Both the position numbers and the translations under genes were made by a program. A stretch of 64,000 nucleotides of DNA, taken from positions 188,154-252,153 of the forward strand of contig JAFXSG010000013.1 in the NCBI GenBank assembly GCA_017525875.1, in the 5' to 3' direction. The notes under the pieces are model-generated. The model did no database searches, was not told the origin of the DNA, and saw nothing but the letters and a program-made list of their open reading frames with translations. This stretch comes from Clostridia bacterium (GTDB lineage: Bacteria; Bacillota; Clostridia; Christensenellales; CAG-138). Positions 51,501 through 62,483 of this stretch are shown piece after piece (the first letter of the stretch is position 1; each line of letters begins with the position of its first letter).

Positions 51501-54500
51501 TGAAATCCTGTCTGCCGTACTGTGTGCTTTCCGATGTTTGCCGCCCCAGCACCATTTCCGGATGATCCACAAAGTAGCTGTTGATGGCAAAGCCGTCCGC
51601 GTTTTCGCCGAGGTGAACCCAATCGGTCTCGATCTCGATGGGACGGTCACGCTTTTGCAGGAAGATGATGTCGCTGACGACCTCAGTCCCCGCGTTTGCC
51701 TTGAAAGCGTTGTTCGGGAGGCGAATCGCGCCGAGGAAGTCCGCTCTCTGGGCGATATACTTCCTTGCGGCGCTGTCCTTTGCGTCCAGGGTATAGCGGG
51801 AGGTAACGAATGCGACCACGCCGCCCGGACGCACCTGATCCAGTGCCTTGGCGAAAAAGTAGTTATGGATGGAGAAACCGAGCTTGTCAAAAGCCCGGTC
51901 GCTTACCTGATACTGTCCGAAGGGCACGTTGCCGACGGCAAGATCGAAGAAGTCCTTTCTGTCTGTGGTTTCAAAGCCCGCAACGGTGATGTCGGCTTTG
52001 GGATAGAGCTGCTTTGCGATGCGTCCCGTCAGGCTGTCCAGCTCTACGCCGTAGAGTTTGCTGGACGCCATGCTCTCCGGGAGCATCCCGAAGAAGTTGC
52101 CGACGCCCATGGACGGTTCCAGGATATTGCCCGTCTGAAAGCCCATGTTCTCCACCGCGTCATAGATGGCGCGGATGACCGTCGGGCTGGTGTAATGGGC
52201 GTTTAGGGTAGACGCTCTCGCGGCGGCGTATTCCTCCGGGGAGAGGGTGGCATACAGCTCGGCAAACTCGTTTTTCCAGTTTTCCTTGGTCTCATCGAAA
52301 GCGTCCGCCAGACCGCCCCAGCCCACATAGCGGGAGAGCACCTCCTGTTGTTCTGGCGTTGCCTGTCTGCCGTCAAATTCCAGCTCTTTCAGGAGATTGA
52401 TCGCGTCCATATTCATGCGGAACTTGGCTTTCGCGCCGCCGACGCCCAGATCGTCGTCCGTGATACGGAAGTTTTGTGCAGGCGGTTCCGGCTCGTCGAT
52501 GTGCAGCGTCTGAACGACCACATCATACGGAAGACGGGTTTCCTCTGCCGGATAGACAGCCTCGATTTCAGTGTGGTAGCCGGGAACCGTTTCCGCTTCC
52601 TCCGTCGCAGGTTCCGGTTCTGCTTTCTCCGGCTGGGGAAAGCGTTCCATGAGCCGTTCAAAGCTCTCCTTGCTCTCCGCACGGAGGATGGGATAGAAAA
52701 GCGTCGGGTCGTGCAGGGAAATATCGAAGGTTCCGATGCTCTCGATGATGAACGGCTTGCCGTCCTCCAGATATACCGTATCGCCTACGGCATACGGGAA
52801 AGGCGTCTCGGTTGCTTCCGCAGCGGGTTCATGGAAGCGGTACTGCTCAACCTCCTCGTCTGAAACATAGACCAGATCGCTGAAATCCAGGCTCTCCAGC
52901 TCGTTTGCAATGAGCTCCTGTATAGAGCCGTACTGCCGGGTTTCCATGTGTTCGGCATCCAGATACCGTTCCAGGCGATAATTCACAAGGTCGATGTTCA
53001 CCTGAATTGGGATCTCATCGTCGGTGACGGTTGTATAGGCTACGCTGATCTTCGTGAGGTCGCTGAAATCCGCGTCGTCTCCGTACTCGCTCTGGCAGAA
53101 GTCATTTATGAGGCTTTTTGCCTGTTCAAGCGCCGGTTCCTGTTCCTCTTGTGCAATGCGCTCTGCGTCTGCTGTTACCTGCTGCATGAACGGGTCACGG
53201 TCAAGCGCTGCCGGATCGACAAGCTCTCCGTTCACAATGCCGCGCTGGGCAAGCGCCTCGCGGATGGCGATGGGATCGACGTCATCCAGGTCGTCACGCT
53301 CCCGGTCGGTGTAGAAATCGTCCGCTTCAATGAGCTGGGAAATTCGCCTCTGTACCTTTGCCCACGTCAGCTCCGCAAACTCCGGGTTCCCGGCGCGGCT
53401 GATAAAGAGGTTCTTGCTTTCATCCCCGCCGTATTCACGGGAGAGCCATGCGGCGGTGTCTTTGTCGCGGGCATGGTCCCGCATATACCGGACGACCGCG
53501 TGCTTGCTCTTGATATCTCCGTTCCATGCACGGAGCGCGTCGTCTATATCGTCCTGAGAAAGCGGACGCAGAAGATTGTAGAGACGTTCATAAGTTCCTT
53601 CAAAGGCTTCCTGATGAAGCCTCTCCCGAAACTCCGGCATATCCGAGAACGAACGGATCAGCTCCACATCATTGGAATTAAGAACAGCGCGGCGCACGGC
53701 GGCATTGCACTCGATGGCGGCGTTTTCCCGGTCGGAATGACCGCAGGCGTTTCGGTAACGAGCATCCTGCTCGACAGCATCCCGAATAACAGGGAGGTAC
53801 TTGTCCAACTGCGCCTGCACATCGGGAGCATCCGGTTCTTCCTCCGCCCTGTTTCCGGGGAAGGCGCGATAACCGTCCGCGCCGAACTCCGCTTCATACG
53901 CATCGGTAGCCCGCTCCGCTTCGTGGTCGAAGGAGAGCATGGTATAGGTGCGGCGCTCCCGGCTGTTTTCGTCCACTGCGGAGATGGTCACATCGTATTT
54001 GTCCCGCAGGTCTTCCACATACTGCTCCAGACGGTTTGCCGGGATGCCGCACATGACTACACGCCCCGCATCCGGGATGTTCCGGGTGGTCAGATTCAGA
54101 TCAAGCAGCTCCGCCGCCTGTCTTGCGTCCTCGCCGTACATCTCAAAGAAATCGCCCACCTGGTACAGCACCATATCATCGGGGTGCGCTTCCTTTACGG
54201 CGTTGTACTTGTTCCAGCCTGTGTTTCGCTCCGTATTCTGCCGTTGAAGCTCATCATACTGCGTCTTTTCCTCCGGCGTCAGAAAGCGGTCTTTACGGAT
54301 CAGTTCAGAGATGCGCTTGGCGACATTCGCCCAGGTAATCTGCACATCCGGACAGTCCTGCTTTTTCAGGACGATGCCTTTTCCGCTGTGATCCTCACCG
54401 CTGTGCGTCGCGCCGGATACCGCGTGAGAACTGCCGCCGATGCCGTATTCGCGTTTCAGGAAGTCCGCTTGCTCCTTGGAGCTGTGCTTTTCTGTGAAAT

Positions 54501-56517
54501 AGGCGTAGATGCGTCCCTTTCCGCCGTCAATTCCGCTTCCGCGGGTCAGTGAGGCGGAGATTTCATCCTCGGTGATAAATCTCCCGACAGATGGGATCTC
54601 CGACATATCCGAACGGTATTCCCGCCGCTTTCGTGGAAGTTCGCTGAGGTGCGTCCAAATCTTCTGCTGATTATGGAAGCGGAAGCGCATGAGGCTCTTA
54701 TCCTGAGAATAGGCAGCGGAGAACGCGGCAAACTCATCCTTCAGCGTCTGATGGAACGCTGCATCCTTCAAGGCCTCTGCAAGACGGGCGGTTGCGTCGG
54801 GGAACCCGCCGGTTCGGTATTCTTCCAGGCAGGAAAGATAGCCCTGTTTATTCGCTTCCTCGCTGAGATCACGGTGCAGATACCAAAGGGACTTCGCAAG
54901 CTCCATCCGCTCATGCCCGGGCGCTTCGGCAAGCTCCACGTTGGTGGCATATTCGCCCTGATCCAGAAGCTGACCGATACGCTCTACGGCTTCATGCCAG
55001 CTTACGACCTTTGCAGAGCTCAGATAGCAAGAAGCGTCGCCGTTTGCGATATGGATGCCGTCCTCGGCATACCACACGGCATACCGTCCATTGTCGGTGA
55101 CAATGCCGTTGCCGCCGTGGAAGGTGTTTTTAAGGAACTCCGCGATTTCCTCGGTACTTTTGCCCTTGGAGAACTCGGTTGCAATCACCATGCGGGCGTG
55201 ATCTGCATTGCCCTCCATGCGGAGGATATGGTCAATATCCTCCTGCGGGATGGACATGGAAAAAGCGGAGGGCGTGTAGCTCTCCGCTTCCGTGATCCAT
55301 GCGATTTGTTCATCCTCCGAGGGGAACAGGCTCAGTTGGTGCGCCTCCGGGACTTGTGCCGGTTCGGGCTCCGGTGCGTCCGCTGTCAGTTGTACACCAG
55401 CTCGTTCAGGATCGTTTCCTCCGCCTGCGCTTTCAGGTTGTTCATCAGGCCCACCCACTTCATCTGATCCCGGGCTTTCAGCTCCTCCGTCACTCCGTTC
55501 AGTTTCATCAGTTCCGGCATCAGCTGCTCCAGTCTCCGGTTCGCTGTCTCGTCGATCTCCCGCAGGTGCGGGAACAGCTTCTCCGACAGACTCAGGCGGC
55601 TGTACAGCCCCGGTCTGTGCTCCTGAAGGTAGTTCCTGCGCAGTCTCCCGTACTTGCCCAGCGGTCTTGCTTCCTCCGTCTCGGTCAGCGTCAGGTCGGG
55701 AATCAGGTAATCCCCGTTCTTCGTGTAGGTCAGATCTGTCATGGCTCTGTCTCCTTTCCGCGATTTTTTCGCGCTCATAATTTTTGATGGTGACTTCGAT
55801 CACGCGCAGCACCTGTCCGCTGATCCTGCTCACCGCCGTCCCCAGTTCGGCGGCGGCTTCCGGGGTGTTGAAGTCGAAGATATTCAGAAAATCCTCGTGT
55901 TCAAAGTGGCTCTCCGGGTCAAGACCGCATCGGGACATGAGCGAATAGGTGATGCTGACGGCAGCGGCGCTGCAAAAAGCGACGCCTACGTTGAAATCAT
56001 CATAGCCATAGAGAAAAGAATCGTCAACGATGGCGAGGATGTCGCGCCTGTAGTCATTCCAGTATTCATCCGCAAGCTGTGCTGCGATGCGTTCAAGCTG
56101 ATCGGCAAGCCCGTCCGCGCCGTCCACATCGTAACGGTTTTCCAGCATGGCGGATACCGCGTCCTTGTGCTCCTCGCGCAACTCCCAGAGATACGGGTTT
56201 CTTCCGCGCTCGGTGCGTCCTGTGTCCGCTACGTCAAACACATAACGCAGTCTCGGCCTTTCGCCGCTGTTGTCGATGAGGGCGATGCCCTTGGAGCCGC
56301 GCCGGACATATCTGCCCATCTTCTCGTTCCAGAAGTCATACTCCGCGCAGGCGGTGGCGTCCGGCCGCTGGGCGTGGATCATGACCTGCTCGGCATACGG
56401 GTACTTATACAGCCGTGCGGCGGTGGAAAGAAAGCTCGTCCAGCCCCGGAAGCTTCCGGTGATCTGCCGCTGCGCTTCGTCTGCCATCTGCATATACGCT
56501 TGCAATTTGCTTGGCAT
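48391..56517 (-). pseudogene. SNF2 helicase / N6-DNA-methylase giant protein of the element, 3' truncated
   Basis: 2708 codons open, the first 2669 native. Seen in order: an ArdC/LtrC-like N-terminal region (FRGWTSFLSTAARLYKYPY, residues 22-40); a disordered acidic linker (247-378) that overlaps tnpV; a MutS domain I-like segment (DMVLYQVGDFFEMYGEDA, ~775-860); an N6-adenine-type methylase (~1400-1680: LEPSMGVGNFFG, and GNVPFGQYQ in place of NPPY); a helicase with Walker A HEVGAGKT (~2146) and VDEAHNYKN (~2307). It stops at CPWRPGDL; the QRxGRxxRQG motif VI that should follow is lost, and 39 foreign residues finish the frame. Helicase function is therefore probably gone. Typical full-length relatives run several hundred residues further. 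Confidence 0.85.
55386..55742 (-). CDS. tnpV: TnpV-family transposon-encoded protein, nested in the helicase gene
   Basis: 118 residues in another minus-strand frame, wholly inside the helicase ORF. Seen: MTDLTYTKNGDYLIPDLTL, GKYGRLRRNYLQEHRPGLYS, EKLFPHLREIDETANRRLEQ, and DQMKWVGLMNNLKAQAEETI, the full TnpV (PF14198-type) pattern and its usual length. The ATG at 55742 has AAAGGAG eight bases upstream. In the helicase frame the same DNA codes a low-complexity D/E/G/S/P-rich linker, as expected when the second frame is under weaker constraint. TnpV is carried by many Firmicutes elements; its role is unknown. Confidence 0.75.
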   Translation of the reverse strand: MTDLTYTKNGDYLIPDLTLTETEEARPLGKYGRLRRNYLQEHRPGLYSRLSLSEKLFPHLREIDETANRRLEQLMPELMKLNGVTEELKARDQMKWVGLMNNLKAQAEETILNELVYN

Positions 56518-56598
56518 GGGTCTCCTCCTTCATAAAAAATGAGCGCCCCAAATCTTTTTCAAGAAATGGGGCGCAGTTGAAAAACGCGGCTGTATCCC

Positions 56599-56820
56599 TT
56601 ATTCGTCCGTATCAAAGTCCGGGATAAGCTCCAGCTCCGCAAACTGTTCGTCCGTAATCGCTTCCAGCTTGCCGATGACGCTGTCGGTCAGCTCCCGAAG
56701 CTCCGCTTCATCCGCGTCCAGATACCCGCGCATCTCGGCGAGGGCGGCTATCAGCTCCTTTCGCGTGTCTCTCTGATAAATGCACATGAGATTCAGTTCG
56801 TCGTTGGTAAAGTCCATCAT
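56599..56820 (-). CDS. Transposon-transfer assisting (TTRAP-like) small protein
   Basis: 73 residues. Seen: MMDFTNDELNLMCIYQRDTR, then KELIAALAEMRGYLDADEAEL and SVIGKLEAITDEQFAELELI, ending PDFDTDE. It matches the small acidic TTRAP proteins that sit between the antirestriction-type and helicase genes in Tn1549-like elements; no biochemical role is known. The ATG at 56820 overlaps the stop of the ArdC/YodL gene (TGATG); ATG 56817 is equally good. Followed after 81 bases by the helicase/methylase gene. Confidence 0.78.
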   Translation of the reverse strand: MMDFTNDELNLMCIYQRDTRKELIAALAEMRGYLDADEAELRELTDSVIGKLEAITDEQFAELELIPDFDTDE

Positions 56821-59003
56821 CACATCTCCCTTTCCGCACTTTTTGAACATGCTGTTTTTTTAGGTTCGCTGACCGGTGCCTGGAGCTTGGCCAGAACGGA
56901 CGGCTTCTTTTCCGGCTTCGGCGCTTCCTTCTGTTCCTGCTGCTCGCGCCGTACCGCCTCCACATAGGAGAGCAGAGATACCGGCTTTCCGGACATGGCA
57001 TCCGCTTCGATCTCCGCAGCGGTCTTCTTCGGTCCGTTGTTCACGATACCGTCGATCATGCCGTAGTCATCTTCTATAGCCATTTCCGCGTTCTTGAGAT
57101 AGTTCTCCGGCGTGAGAAAGTTCGGCAGCTCCTTGAAGCCCCACGAATCAACGTAGTGACAGGATACCACACCGTTTTGACGCAGCGCCACGATGTCGCT
57201 GACGGACAGGCTGTGGCCGCGAAAGTCCTCCGGGTGGTCGATGTTGAAGGTCCGGTAGAGATCGTTCAGCTTATCCTGCGTATCGCCGGTTGTTTTCAGC
57301 TCTCCGGCGTAGACAGCCGTGTAGTTATCACGCTCGATGGCAAGCCCTTTCTGCTCCAGATACGCGGAATCCATAAAGCGGAGCATTGCCGTATCCTCGC
57401 CGTCTCTGAGCTGGTAGATGGCATAGGCATCGGCGGGATTATTGAGAAACGCCGTCTCAAAATCCTGCGCGGGGGCAAAGCGGTCTTTGACCGTTTCCCA
57501 CTCGGAGGCTTCTATGCCGAACAAACCGTCAAAGCTGCGGATTTCGTCCGCGTCAAACGCCATCGCCTCCGTGTTGTCCGTATGGAGCATATACACGGTA
57601 ACGTCGCGCTCCATAAGCTCCAAAGCTCTTTCCTTGGTCAAGGGCAGCATATTGGCGTCGGTATAGCCGTAGGCGTTCATGCTCTCCACGGAGATGGCCG
57701 GATCGGGCACATCCCCATTGTCCGGGGCTTTGACAGGCTCCTGTTCCTGTACGGTGATCTCCTGTACGGGTTCTGCGGCAAGGCTTTCCGTTTCCTTGTC
57801 CAGTCCGCGCTCCTTCATGATTTCCGCGTAATTGCGGTCAATATCCGTTATGAGCGCCGAAGACGCTTTATTGATGGTCTCCAGCGAAGCGCGAAGCTCG
57901 GTCAGCTCCTTGTCCTTTGCCCAGGTCGCAAGATACCCGAAGCTGTTCTCGCCGGTCTCGATGCCGTAATAGGCACAGACGGCAAAGGAAATGCTCTCCG
58001 CTTGTATTTCCTCGGTGGCTCTGGAACGCTTCGCCTTTTCCGGGAACGCCGCATGATGAAACTCCTTGACCGTCTTTTCATCGCCCGTGAAGTTCAGCCC
58101 GTCCTCTCCGAGATAAAGGAAGCCCTGCTCCGTCAGATCAATGGGCTCTGCTGTAATCACAGACGCCGCATGGTTCACAGCGACATGCTCCTCAATGGTC
58201 ACGGGCATACCGGGGTCATCGTCAGAGCCGCGCAGGTCGTAGCAGTACAGTCCCTCCGGCAGCTTGTCGCGGTCGATTCTCCCATTGGAGAACAGGGCGG
58301 GTTTGCCGAACAGCTCGATACTCTGAAATTTCTCGCCGATCTCATCCTTGTTGTGAAGCTTGGAGTGAGCGATCTCATGGACGGCGGCGCAGACCGTCTG
58401 CACCTCGCTCATGCCCTCGCGGACAGCGATGCGCTGATCGTCCAGAGAAAAGTAGCCGTCCATATTCTCCGCCATCTTCTCAAAGACGATTGGAACCGGC
58501 GCGGAGCGCTTCAGCGCCTCCATGAACACCTCGTAGTTCTGCACATCTCCGGTGAGGTTTGCCGCAAGCTGCGGAAGGGGCTTGCCCTCGGTCTGCTTCA
58601 CATCGAATACCACGACAGGATTGTACATGGGAATCTGTACCGTCTTTTCCTCCATGACGGCGTTCCCGTCTTCGTCCTTCATGGGGAGATTGGTATCCGG
58701 GTCGAGCTTTTCCTGCTCGATCTTCTTTTTGAAGGGCGTCGGCGCGATGATCTTGATGCCTTTTTCACCCTTCATGACGTTTCTGCCGAACTGATCGCGC
58801 CATTTATTGAAACCTGCCACATGCGTGGCGTCGGGGCGCTGCATATAGATTAGCATCTGGTTATTGACGCTGTATTTGTGAAAGCGGCTCATGGTGGAGA
58901 GATACTGCTTGTACTTGTCGCTTTCAAACAGCTCCTTGATACCGGTCTCTATGCTGTCGGTGATGTCTTTCAATCGTTCCTTGTTTGTTTGCTTTTCGGG
59001 CAT
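56820..59003 (-). CDS. ArdC/LtrC-type protein with YodL and DUF4316 regions
   Basis: 727 residues. Seen: an ArdC N-terminal ssDNA-binding region (ELFESDKYKQYLSTMSRFHKY, MLIYMQRPDATHVAGF), an M78-like metallopeptidase motif VHEIAHSKLH (~208), a YodL segment (YRTFNIDHPEDFRGHSLSVS, ~590) and a DUF4316-like C-terminus (NYLKNAEMAIEDDYGMID). ArdC-type proteins protect incoming single-stranded DNA and may counter restriction; the peptidase partner suggests a second protective function. GAGCACG precedes the ATG at reasonable distance with AAAGGAG. The gene belongs to the transfer operon of the element (topB upstream, TTRAP gene downstream). Confidence 0.87.
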   Translation of the reverse strand: MPEKQTNKERLKDITDSIETGIKELFESDKYKQYLSTMSRFHKYSVNNQMLIYMQRPDATHVAGFNKWRDQFGRNVMKGEKGIKIIAPTPFKKKIEQEKLDPDTNLPMKDEDGNAVMEEKTVQIPMYNPVVVFDVKQTEGKPLPQLAANLTGDVQNYEVFMEALKRSAPVPIVFEKMAENMDGYFSLDDQRIAVREGMSEVQTVCAAVHEIAHSKLHNKDEIGEKFQSIELFGKPALFSNGRIDRDKLPEGLYCYDLRGSDDDPGMPVTIEEHVAVNHAASVITAEPIDLTEQGFLYLGEDGLNFTGDEKTVKEFHHAAFPEKAKRSRATEEIQAESISFAVCAYYGIETGENSFGYLATWAKDKELTELRASLETINKASSALITDIDRNYAEIMKERGLDKETESLAAEPVQEITVQEQEPVKAPDNGDVPDPAISVESMNAYGYTDANMLPLTKERALELMERDVTVYMLHTDNTEAMAFDADEIRSFDGLFGIEASEWETVKDRFAPAQDFETAFLNNPADAYAIYQLRDGEDTAMLRFMDSAYLEQKGLAIERDNYTAVYAGELKTTGDTQDKLNDLYRTFNIDHPEDFRGHSLSVSDIVALRQNGVVSCHYVDSWGFKELPNFLTPENYLKNAEMAIEDDYGMIDGIVNNGPKKTAAEIEADAMSGKPVSLLSYVEAVRREQQEQKEAPKPEKKPSVLAKLQAPVSEPKKTACSKSAEREM

Positions 59004-59043
59004 AACGTGCTCCTTTCTCTGGTCGATAGGTCTTCAAAGCTTC

Positions 59044-61092
59044 TTACTTGCCGAATTCAAGGCGATATCTGCTTTTTGTGCCGTCGTCCTCCAGTACGAT
59101 GAACGCATCGTAGGTCTTGCCGGTCTTCTCCGAGAAGATACCGCTGGCGTAGGTGCGTCCGTCCTTCAAAAGCGAAGACGCCATCTTTTTCGTCAGGCTG
59201 ATCTTCTTGGCGGTGAGGAAGCGGTTGTCCCTCCACAAGCCGAACTTGCAGCTTCTTCTTTCGCAGAAGTAACCGTTCTTGCTCTCCGTGACATCCGCGC
59301 CGCAGCGGGGGCATTTCCCGACCACGGGCCTGCCCGAAGGAAACAGCGTTTCCGCGCCCTCCACAGGCACGCACTCCCTCACAAGGGAAGATACCATCTC
59401 GCTGATCCCCGCGAGAAACGCATCGGCATCCGTTTCGCCGCGTTCGATCTCTTTCAGCCGGTGCTCCCATTCTGCGGTGAGCAGCGGAGACTGGAGCTGT
59501 TCGGGCAGTACGGTGATAAGGGACACGCCTGCGGCGGAGGGGATCAAATGAACGGCCTTCTTTGCGCTCTTTCGTTTCGCAAAGCCTGCGGAAATGAGCT
59601 TTTCAATGATTCCAGCGCGGGTGGCGGGTGTGCCGATTCCTTTTCTTTCCGCATCTTCCGGCATATCCTCTTTGCCCGCCGTTTCCATGGCGTTAAGGAG
59701 CAGGTCTTCCGTGAAATGCTTGGGCGGCGTGGTTTTACCCTCCTTTACTTCACAGGAGGATACGGGAATAGCCTGTCCTTCGGAGAGCGCCGGAATGGTT
59801 TTATCCTGCTTTTCCTTTTCGGTAAAGGCTCTCCAGCCCAGGCGTAAAAGGGCTTTGCCCTTGGCGGTGAACTCGTTACCGCCACATTCCATCTTTACGA
59901 TGGTTTCCTTGTAGACGAACGATTCGCTGACTGCCATGAGCACCTGACGGGAGAGCAGGAGCAGGATCTCACGCTCGCCTGCGGGGAGCGCGCTAAGATC
60001 CGCCTCGCCGCCTGCCATGGTAGGAACAATGGCGTGGTGGTCGCTGACCTTTTTGCTGTTGCAGACCTGAGCAGGAATAACCGCAGACGGCGGCTCCGTG
60101 CCGCAGATGCCAGCCGCGCAGAGGATAAGGGAGTCCACGCTGTCCTCCATATCGTCGGTCAAATATCGGCTGTCGGTACGGGGATAGGTACAGAGCTTCT
60201 TTTCGTAGAGGCTCTGGAGATAATCCAGCGTCTGCTGCGCGGTATAGCCCAGCAGACGGTTCGCGTCCCTCTGAAGGGTGGTCAGGTCGTAGAGCGCAGG
60301 GGCTTTCTCCGTCTTTTCCGTCTCCGTGACAGACGTTACCGCCGCGCTCTGTCCCTTGCAGCTTTCCGCAAGCTTCTGCGCCTCCGATTTATCATTCACA
60401 CGCTCTCCGGCAGCGGAAAAGTCCCCGAAGCCGAGATGGACGGTGTAGAACGCCTCCGGCTGAAACGCGCTGATCTCAGCCTCGCGCTGTACGAGCAGCG
60501 CCAGCGTGGGAGATACCACACGCCCCACGTTCAGTGTGCGGTGATACATCACGGAAAACAGGCGAGTCGCGTTGATGCCCACCAGCCAGTCCGCCTTGCT
60601 GCGGCAGAGCGCGGAGGCGTAAAGATTGTCATATTCGGACCCGTCCTTCAGGTTTTCAAAGCCGGAAAGGATCGCCGCGTCCTCCATGGAGGAAATCCAG
60701 AGCCGCTTCATGGGCTTACGGCACTTGTTCAGACAGCAGACCGTGCGGAAGATCAGTTCGCCCTCGCGTCCCGCGTCGCAGGCGTTGATGACCTCGGAAA
60801 CGTCGTCCCTGTTCATAAGGGTGCGCAGGAGGTCAAGCTGCTTCTTTTTGTCCCGTGCCACGGTGTACTGCCATGTTTCGGGGAGGATGGGAAGATCCTC
60901 CCGCCTCCATTTGCCGTACTTTTCATCGTAGGCGTCTGCGTCGGCAAGCTCCGCAAGATGCCCGAAGCACCAGGACACGATGAAGCCGTTTCCCATAAGA
61001 AAACCGTCCTCGCGCTTCTTTGCGTCAAGAACGGCTGCAATGCTCTTTGCCACAGAGGGCTTTTCGCATACCACAAGTCTGTAATTGCTCAT
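59044..61092 (-). CDS. topB: DNA topoisomerase III (TopB-like, element-borne)
   Basis: 682 residues. Seen: TOPRIM fold RLVVCEKPSVAKSIAAVL and NACDAGREGELIFR, catalytic Tyr in LCTYPRTDSRYL (~301), and a C-terminal zinc-like finger CPRCGADVTESKNGYFCERRSC. The acidic site reads CDAG where topo III usually has TDPD, a variant found in element-borne enzymes. Type IA topoisomerases relax or decatenate DNA; here it presumably serves transfer or replication of the element. It follows DUF4366 by six bases. Confidence 0.93.
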   Translation of the reverse strand: MSNYRLVVCEKPSVAKSIAAVLDAKKREDGFLMGNGFIVSWCFGHLAELADADAYDEKYGKWRREDLPILPETWQYTVARDKKKQLDLLRTLMNRDDVSEVINACDAGREGELIFRTVCCLNKCRKPMKRLWISSMEDAAILSGFENLKDGSEYDNLYASALCRSKADWLVGINATRLFSVMYHRTLNVGRVVSPTLALLVQREAEISAFQPEAFYTVHLGFGDFSAAGERVNDKSEAQKLAESCKGQSAAVTSVTETEKTEKAPALYDLTTLQRDANRLLGYTAQQTLDYLQSLYEKKLCTYPRTDSRYLTDDMEDSVDSLILCAAGICGTEPPSAVIPAQVCNSKKVSDHHAIVPTMAGGEADLSALPAGEREILLLLSRQVLMAVSESFVYKETIVKMECGGNEFTAKGKALLRLGWRAFTEKEKQDKTIPALSEGQAIPVSSCEVKEGKTTPPKHFTEDLLLNAMETAGKEDMPEDAERKGIGTPATRAGIIEKLISAGFAKRKSAKKAVHLIPSAAGVSLITVLPEQLQSPLLTAEWEHRLKEIERGETDADAFLAGISEMVSSLVRECVPVEGAETLFPSGRPVVGKCPRCGADVTESKNGYFCERRSCKFGLWRDNRFLTAKKISLTKKMASSLLKDGRTYASGIFSEKTGKTYDAFIVLEDDGTKSRYRLEFGK

Positions 61093-61098
61093 ATTCTG

Positions 61099-62217
61099 TT
61101 ACTCCTTTTCGTCATGAATATCGAATGCCGCCTCTGTGTTGCCGTCCTCATCCTCGGTCTCAAACTCATATTCCGCGTCCTCATCGTCGTCCTCGCCGTA
61201 GTCATAATCATCCAGATCATCGCTGCCCCTGGTGTCGGTCTTGGGCTTGCGGAGCTTGAACCAGTAGAGCGCACCGCCGCTGCCCAACAGGAGCAGGAGA
61301 ACCACCACGATGAGCCCGGAACCGCCGGAGCTCTTTTCAGGTGTATCCTCCGCAGGCTCGGCAGCAGGCTCGGGCGTTGTTTCCGCTACCTTCTTCTTGC
61401 CGCTGCACTCCGTCATATTGGTACGGCAGACCGGGCAGTTTGTATTGATAGTGCCCACGGCGCATTTGTCCGTACAGCTACAGGTCGGGATGATCGCGTC
61501 GCCGTCCTCGGTGAGCGCCATCAGGTCGGCTTCATCCACCTGGTTAAGGAAATGGACGTTTTCATTGCCGTTATCGTCGCGGTCGATAATGAGATAGAAC
61601 GTGTTGCCCGCCTTGCTTTCCACAGTGATGAACTGCTTGCCCGCGCCTCTTGCGGAGCCAATATCATCCACCAGCGTCAGATTGCCGTCCGGGGTCAGCG
61701 GCGCGGAGGCTGTACCTTGTGCAGCATAGTATTGCAGCAGGATTTTAAGCAGTTTATCCATATCCTCCGTACTGCCCGTCTGCGCAGCGAGAACTTCAAG
61801 GTATTTCCCGCAGACATAACCTCTCTTCTCCGGGACAATGACCTCATACCAGCCGTTGTTTTCACCGACCACCTCAACCTCCGTGCCGTTTAAGAGATGC
61901 CCGATGATGCTGTAATCGGTGCCGGGGCCGGTGCGCAGATTGAGATAGGAGCGGACATTGACCACCTTGCCGCTTCTTTCCGGCTCATCCTCAAGCGTAC
62001 AGCTCTGATCCCCGATGGTAACGGTGCGGCTTCCGTCATCGTTTGCCGTCACATTTACGGTTACGGTCTGCGTATTGTCAGCCGTTTCCTCTCCGTGGGA
62101 ACCCTCCGGCTGCTCATCCGGGTAATCCCCGCTTCCGGCAAAGGCCGGAACGGTAAACGCCGTCATGCAGAGCACGGCAACAATCAGCAAAGCCATAAAG
62201 CGCAGTTTATTCTTCAT
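61099..62217 (-). CDS. DUF4366 cell-surface protein with SH3-like domain
   Basis: 372 residues. Seen: signal peptide [21 protein letters not shown] (residues ~7-27), an SH3b domain [20 protein letters not shown], the DUF4366 region ([20 protein letters not shown]), a cysteine-rich patch [16 protein letters not shown], a C-terminal helix [20 protein letters not shown] and an acidic cytoplasmic tail. It should be exported and anchored, part of the mating apparatus outside the cell. GGAGG precedes the ATG at 62217 and its start overlaps the end of the DUF4315 gene by 11 bases. Confidence 0.88.
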   Translation of the reverse strand: MKNKLRFMALLIVAVLCMTAFTVPAFAGSGDYPDEQPEGSHGEETADNTQTVTVNVTANDDGSRTVTIGDQSCTLEDEPERSGKVVNVRSYLNLRTGPGTDYSIIGHLLNGTEVEVVGENNGWYEVIVPEKRGYVCGKYLEVLAAQTGSTEDMDKLLKILLQYYAAQGTASAPLTPDGNLTLVDDIGSARGAGKQFITVESKAGNTFYLIIDRDDNGNENVHFLNQVDEADLMALTEDGDAIIPTCSCTDKCAVGTINTNCPVCRTNMTECSGKKKVAETTPEPAAEPAEDTPEKSSGGSGLIVVVLLLLLGSGGALYWFKLRKPKTDTRGSDDLDDYDYGEDDDEDAEYEFETEDEDGNTEAAFDIHDEKE

Positions 62218-62461
62218 CTTCAATTTCCTCCGTTTTTCTGAATTCATCGGGAAGCGACGCCGTTGGCTTTTTCTCCAGCATCGCCATCAGGCTGGCGAGC
62301 TGTTCTATGGTCAGGCCGTTCTCACGGACGATCCCGATAATATCCGTGTTTTCCAGCTTCAAAATCTGTTCGTCCAGCGCCTTGAGCCTTGCGCTCAGAG
62401 AAGCGAGCTTTTCAGACACTTTCTCGCGCTCCAGACGAAGCTTTTCAAGTCTTGGGTTCAT
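62207..62461 (-). CDS. DUF4315-family coiled-coil protein
   Basis: 84 residues. Seen: a long amphipathic helix [20 protein letters not shown] then [20 protein letters not shown], likely coiled coil, followed by [18 protein letters not shown] and an acidic end. Exactly the size and place of DUF4315 proteins, between the NlpC/P60 and DUF4366 genes in Tn1549-like transfer modules. AGGAGG stands upstream. Function unknown. Confidence 0.88.
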   Translation of the reverse strand: MNPRLEKLRLEREKVSEKLASLSARLKALDEQILKLENTDIIGIVRENGLTIEQLASLMAMLEKKPTASLPDEFRKTEEIEDEE

Positions 62462-62483
62462 AAGATCCTCCTTCTTTGCGTGG

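Noticed and set aside
50000..52300. Restriction-modification system from the methylase motifs
   Set aside because: The methylase is a domain of the element's helicase-type protein; no restriction or specificity subunit is nearby.
52948..54552. 534-codon plus-strand ORF opposite the helicase/methylase gene
   Set aside because: Antisense shadow; the opposite strand has MutS-like motifs.
57156..58853. 565-codon plus-strand ORF opposite the ArdC/YodL gene
   Set aside because: Antisense shadow in G+C-rich third-position DNA, no motif.
60034..61893. 619-codon plus-strand ORF opposite topB and DUF4366
   Set aside because: Antisense shadow of two well-supported genes; composition is the mirror of their codons and no family motif is present.
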